64,000 bases of DNA, taken from contig NC_088305.1 in the NCBI RefSeq assembly GCF_032854445.1, forward strand, positions 24,523,400-24,587,399, in the 5' to 3' direction. Positions 62,301 to 64,000 of the stretch are shown here, piece after piece (positions within the stretch are counted from its first letter, which is position 1; every line of letters begins with the position of its first letter). The notes beneath the pieces are model-generated. The model saw nothing but the letters and a program-made list of their open reading frames with translations, ran no database searches and was not told where the DNA came from. Source of the DNA: Liolophura sinensis (taxonomy: Eukaryota; Mollusca; Polyplacophora; Chitonida; Chitonidae). Made by a program: the position numbers and the translations under genes.

Positions 62301-63595
62301 TGACACTTACCACTGACAACCCACACACAGACCCTCTAGATGTCACCAGTGACACTTACCACTGACAGCAACAGTGTGCCAGCCTCCGGCACTGACACAG
62401 GCTATACGCAGGCCTTCTAGTTGTTCCACTAGGGTCAGGTTCAGAGAGCTTTCTGTAGAGTTGTGACCCAATTGACCTCGGCTGACAGAAATGAAGAGAC
62501 AAATGACGTGAAACAGTTTGTTTAATAAACGGCAATACCCTAATTCCTTGGCAATTTCGCACACGAAAGGGTAACTCTGAGTAAAATTTAAGCACATTTT
62601 AAATTTGATTTTGGAGAAAAAACTACACTGGTTGGAGGGCTGAGTTTAAGGGCTTCACAAAAAGTACAGTTTTATCAGTCCACACGGAAAAATGTCGTCA
62701 GAATTTGATTGAATAAACATCTTACAAGCATGCGAAAAGGTCGAAGAATTACAATAAAAATAAAAAAAGATTAAAATCATCTTCATCAGACATATTTCTG
62801 AAAACTGGATCAAAAAATGCTTTACTTACAATTGTTTGCTTCAATATGATTCAGCATTTGAATATTACCATTCCAAAGTGTGCTTTATTGTCCATATTTT
62901 TATTTATTTATTTATTTATTTATTTGATTGGTGTTTTACTCAAGAATATTTCACTTATACCACAGCAGCCAGCATTATGGTGGGAGGAAACCGTGCAGAG
63001 CTCAGGGAAAACCCAGGACCATCCGCAGGTTGCTGCCAGACCTTCCCACGTGCGGCTGGAGAGAAAGCCAGCATGAGCTGGACTTGAACTCACAGCGACC
63101 GCATTGGTGAGAGAATTGTGGGCCATTACGCTGCGCTAGCGCGCTAACCAACTGAGCCACGGAGGCCCCTCCATATTTATATTATTAGCTGTTAGGTTTC
63201 AACTTCACCTCCTACTGGTTCAGTTACAACATCTGATTTCAGGAGGTTTGTCTGGTACTCAGGTAACATGAAGCCGTAGAAACCTTTGGGGAGGAGGGAG
63301 GTGTCCTTGGTATAGGTATAGTAGTTACAAATACAAACAACACTTAACCAAAATCAAATATTAACCAAAATCAAATACATAGTTTAAAACCTGAAAACAC
63401 CCCACAGTATCAAAGCTTACCTGCCCAGTCCACAGGTATAAATCTGGCCCGTCTCCGAGAGCACGACAGTATGTTCCTTCCCACAAGTCACCTGTGTCAC
63501 CTGACAGGGTAAACTCAGCGGATTCCATGTCACAAGAGGCTGCAGATCAGATGAATCTTTGTCCCTGAACTCCAGCTCACCACACCTGCCATCCT
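56185..63595 (-). CDS. RCCD1: RCCD1-like RCC1-repeat protein, C-terminal 236 codons (4 exons; 5' part off the right edge)
   Basis: Four exons on the minus strand join in phase into 236 codons ending at TGA. The RCC1 repeats show the usual G.GSRGQLGHN and GGWHTVAVS pattern, then DIGDVYVWGWNESGQLGL, SCGSRHTAIVT and GWNNYGQLGLGDTETRD. GWNESGQL after GGWH, and the short last repeat ending CGYWGTLIW, match RCC1 domain-containing protein 1, whose human form is about 376 aa; roughly 140 N-terminal residues would then lie beyond 63600. RCC1 repeats fold as beta-propeller blades. Human RCCD1 partners the KDM8 (JMJD5) histone-tail hydroxylase; that this holds here is inference. Introns contain a 28-bp array and a roughly 70-bp array derived from exon B. 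I am sure of the RCC1 family and fairly sure of RCCD1. Confidence 0.87.
56735..58265. repeat. Minisatellite, 28 bp x about 54, with higher-order structure
   Basis: Unit TATGAACTTGCAATATGAGT then ACTGCTGG, with variants ATGAACATT, ATAAACACT and GTATCAACTT. It fills the intron between RCCD1-like exons C and E. Frames of up to 212 codons arise from the array. Confidence 0.96.
58266..60035. other. Intron of the RCCD1-like gene between exons C and E, non-array part
   Basis: Contains a D3-like piece at 59330-59400 and otherwise nothing recognised. No exon is needed here, because exons C and E join in phase. Confidence 0.6.
60036..60200 (-). mobile_element. Family 1 SINE next to a splice donor
   Basis: TATGATTGGTGTTTTATGTT to GCTGGAGAGGAAGCCAGCAT; the end is about 20 bp from the donor of RCCD1-like exon C. 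Confidence 0.85.
60220..60435 (-). CDS. RCCD1: RCCD1-like exon C
   Basis: Acceptor tatttcag|AT, donor GACAG|GTAGGT, phase 1-1, 71 codons. Encodes IGDVYVWGWNESGQLGL, a charged insertion and VDVSCGSRHTAIVT. The insertion between blades is also seen in RCCD1. A SINE lies about 20 bp past its donor. Confidence 0.93.
60606..60705 (-). mobile_element. Family 1 SINE fragment
   Basis: GATTCACTTATACGATAGTG, CAGCATTTATAGTGGGACG and CATACGGCTGGAGGTGA. Confidence 0.7.
60838..62364. repeat. Minisatellite of about 70 bp x about 20 built from the end of RCCD1-like exon B
   Basis: Each unit carries, on the minus strand, GGAGGCTGGCACACTGTTGT then TGTCAGTGGTAAGTGTCACT: the coding end of exon B (GGWHTVAVS) and its donor, followed by TGACATCTAGAGGGTC. 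Some units keep enough to spell ACVSAGGWHT. The unit at 62360 is the genuine exon. Confidence 0.9.
62360..62481 (-). CDS. RCCD1: RCCD1-like exon B
   Basis: Acceptor tctgtcag|C, donor TCAGTG|GTAAGT, phase 2 to phase 1. Encodes RGQLGHNSTESSLNLTLVEQ, then RIACVSAGGWHTVAVS. With exon A it forms GLG-S-RGQLGH, a canonical blade start. Its last 40 or so coding bases and donor are repeated about twenty times in the next intron. Confidence 0.92.
62482..62898. other. Intron between RCCD1-like exons A and B
   Basis: AT-rich, nothing recognised apart from the SINE to its right. 63170-63420 is also empty. Confidence 0.6.
62899..63169 (-). mobile_element. Family 1 SINE, full length
   Basis: (TTTA)n tail, core with a small deletion (GTGTTTTACTCAAGAATA), B box (GAGCTGGACTTGAACTC on the plus strand) and A-box end CCAACTGAGCCACGGAGGCC. 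The most intact copy. Confidence 0.95.
63421..63595 (-). CDS. RCCD1: RCCD1-like exon A (first in the window)
   Basis: Encodes DGRCGELEFRDKDSSDLQ, then CQVTQVTCGKEHTVVLS and TGQIYTCGLG. TCGKEHTVVLSETGQIYTCG is an RCC1 blade. The donor GGCAG|GTAAGC is in phase 2. The acceptor is uncertain by two bases (gatatag|AG or gatatagag|GAT), so the start is 63595 or 63593. Confidence 0.82.
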
Positions 63596-63744
63596 CTATA
63601 TCAACATTATTTTATTTATTATTTATCAAATGTATCTTCATGCTTTTACACATGAAGATTATACCATCTATATCATCTATTTCATCTGCTAAAAAGTTTA
63701 ATTGTGAAGGAAAATAGAGCAGCACTCGCTGAAGGGAAAACATA

Positions 63745-63945
63745 GCATGTTAAGAAAATGACAACCTTCAAGACAAACCACCGTACATTGCTATGCACTT
63801 GACAAACTTTCAGGCAAACTACAGCACATTACTAAGCACTTGACAAACTTTCAGGCAAACTACAGCACACTGCTAATCACCTGACAAATCATAATACATT
63901 GTTATGCACCTGACAACATTCCAGGCGAACCACAGCACATTGTTA
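63745..63945. repeat. Tandem repeat, about 45 bp x 4
   Basis: Units like CACTTGACAAACTTTCAGGC then AAACTACAGCACATT, more diverged at both ends. Confidence 0.82.
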
Positions 63946-64000
63946 AGCAAATTTATATATATATATATATAACATTTTAATAAATACATAATCAATGTAA

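Noticed and set aside
63060..63169. tRNA gene suggested by A and B boxes
   Set aside because: The boxes belong to the head of a complete SINE with core and tail; there is no well-paired cloverleaf.

Overview
The window is animal nuclear DNA, most likely from a mollusc (bivalve or gastropod). Genes are split by introns with GT/AG borders. The non-coding DNA holds about 35 pieces of tRNA-derived SINEs of types I know from molluscan genomes, with (AAATA)n or (CACT)n tails. By hand-drawn boundaries, about a quarter of the window is minisatellite (roughly 25 tandem arrays, units of 18-118 bp). No bacterial gene structure, CRISPR array, rRNA or functional tRNA gene was seen. The taxon is inferred from repeat style and gene content, not from a marker gene.

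Four genes can be supported. (1) 25..25022, minus strand: the first 15 coding exons (783 codons) of a large secreted SCO-spondin-like protein. The order is signal peptide, EMI-like module, EGF, TB-like 8-cysteine module, VWD-C8-TIL, and a second VWD. The gene runs off the left edge. Every exon junction was joined by hand and keeps phase, and split codons restore expected residues (for example FC|P, CNT|C, DAT|N). (2) 30767..32192, plus strand: a two-exon gene for a 98-residue charged protein that I do not recognise, with a poly(A) signal 12 nt after the stop. (3) 46678..48681, plus strand: an intronless Toll-like receptor of 667 aa with few leucine-rich repeats, an LRRCT, one membrane helix and a TIR domain with an unusual BB loop. 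(4) 56185..63595, minus strand: the last four coding exons (236 codons) of an RCCD1-like RCC1-repeat protein, with its 5' part beyond the right edge.

Layout: 0-25 kb is the SCO-spondin-like gene, its introns full of SINEs and minisatellites. 25-30.5 kb is repeat-rich intergenic DNA with nested transposon remnants. 30.7-32.2 kb is the small gene. 32.6-42.3 kb is a minisatellite-rich intergenic tract with SINEs and a 187-bp MITE. 42.3-46.7 kb is mostly unique DNA leading to the Toll-like receptor. 49-56 kb is intergenic with a 30-bp array. 56.2-63.6 kb is the RCCD1-like gene, whose introns hold a 28-bp array and a roughly 70-bp array.

The most unusual observation is that three minisatellites, in two genes, appear to have grown out of an exon's 3' end. 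The repeated units contain the last coding bases plus the 5' splice site, so tens of donor-like sites lie in the intron just downstream of the real one (5373-5585, about 6963-7680 and 60838-62364). The four genes show no sign of acting together; they are ordinary neighbours in a repeat-dense animal genome.
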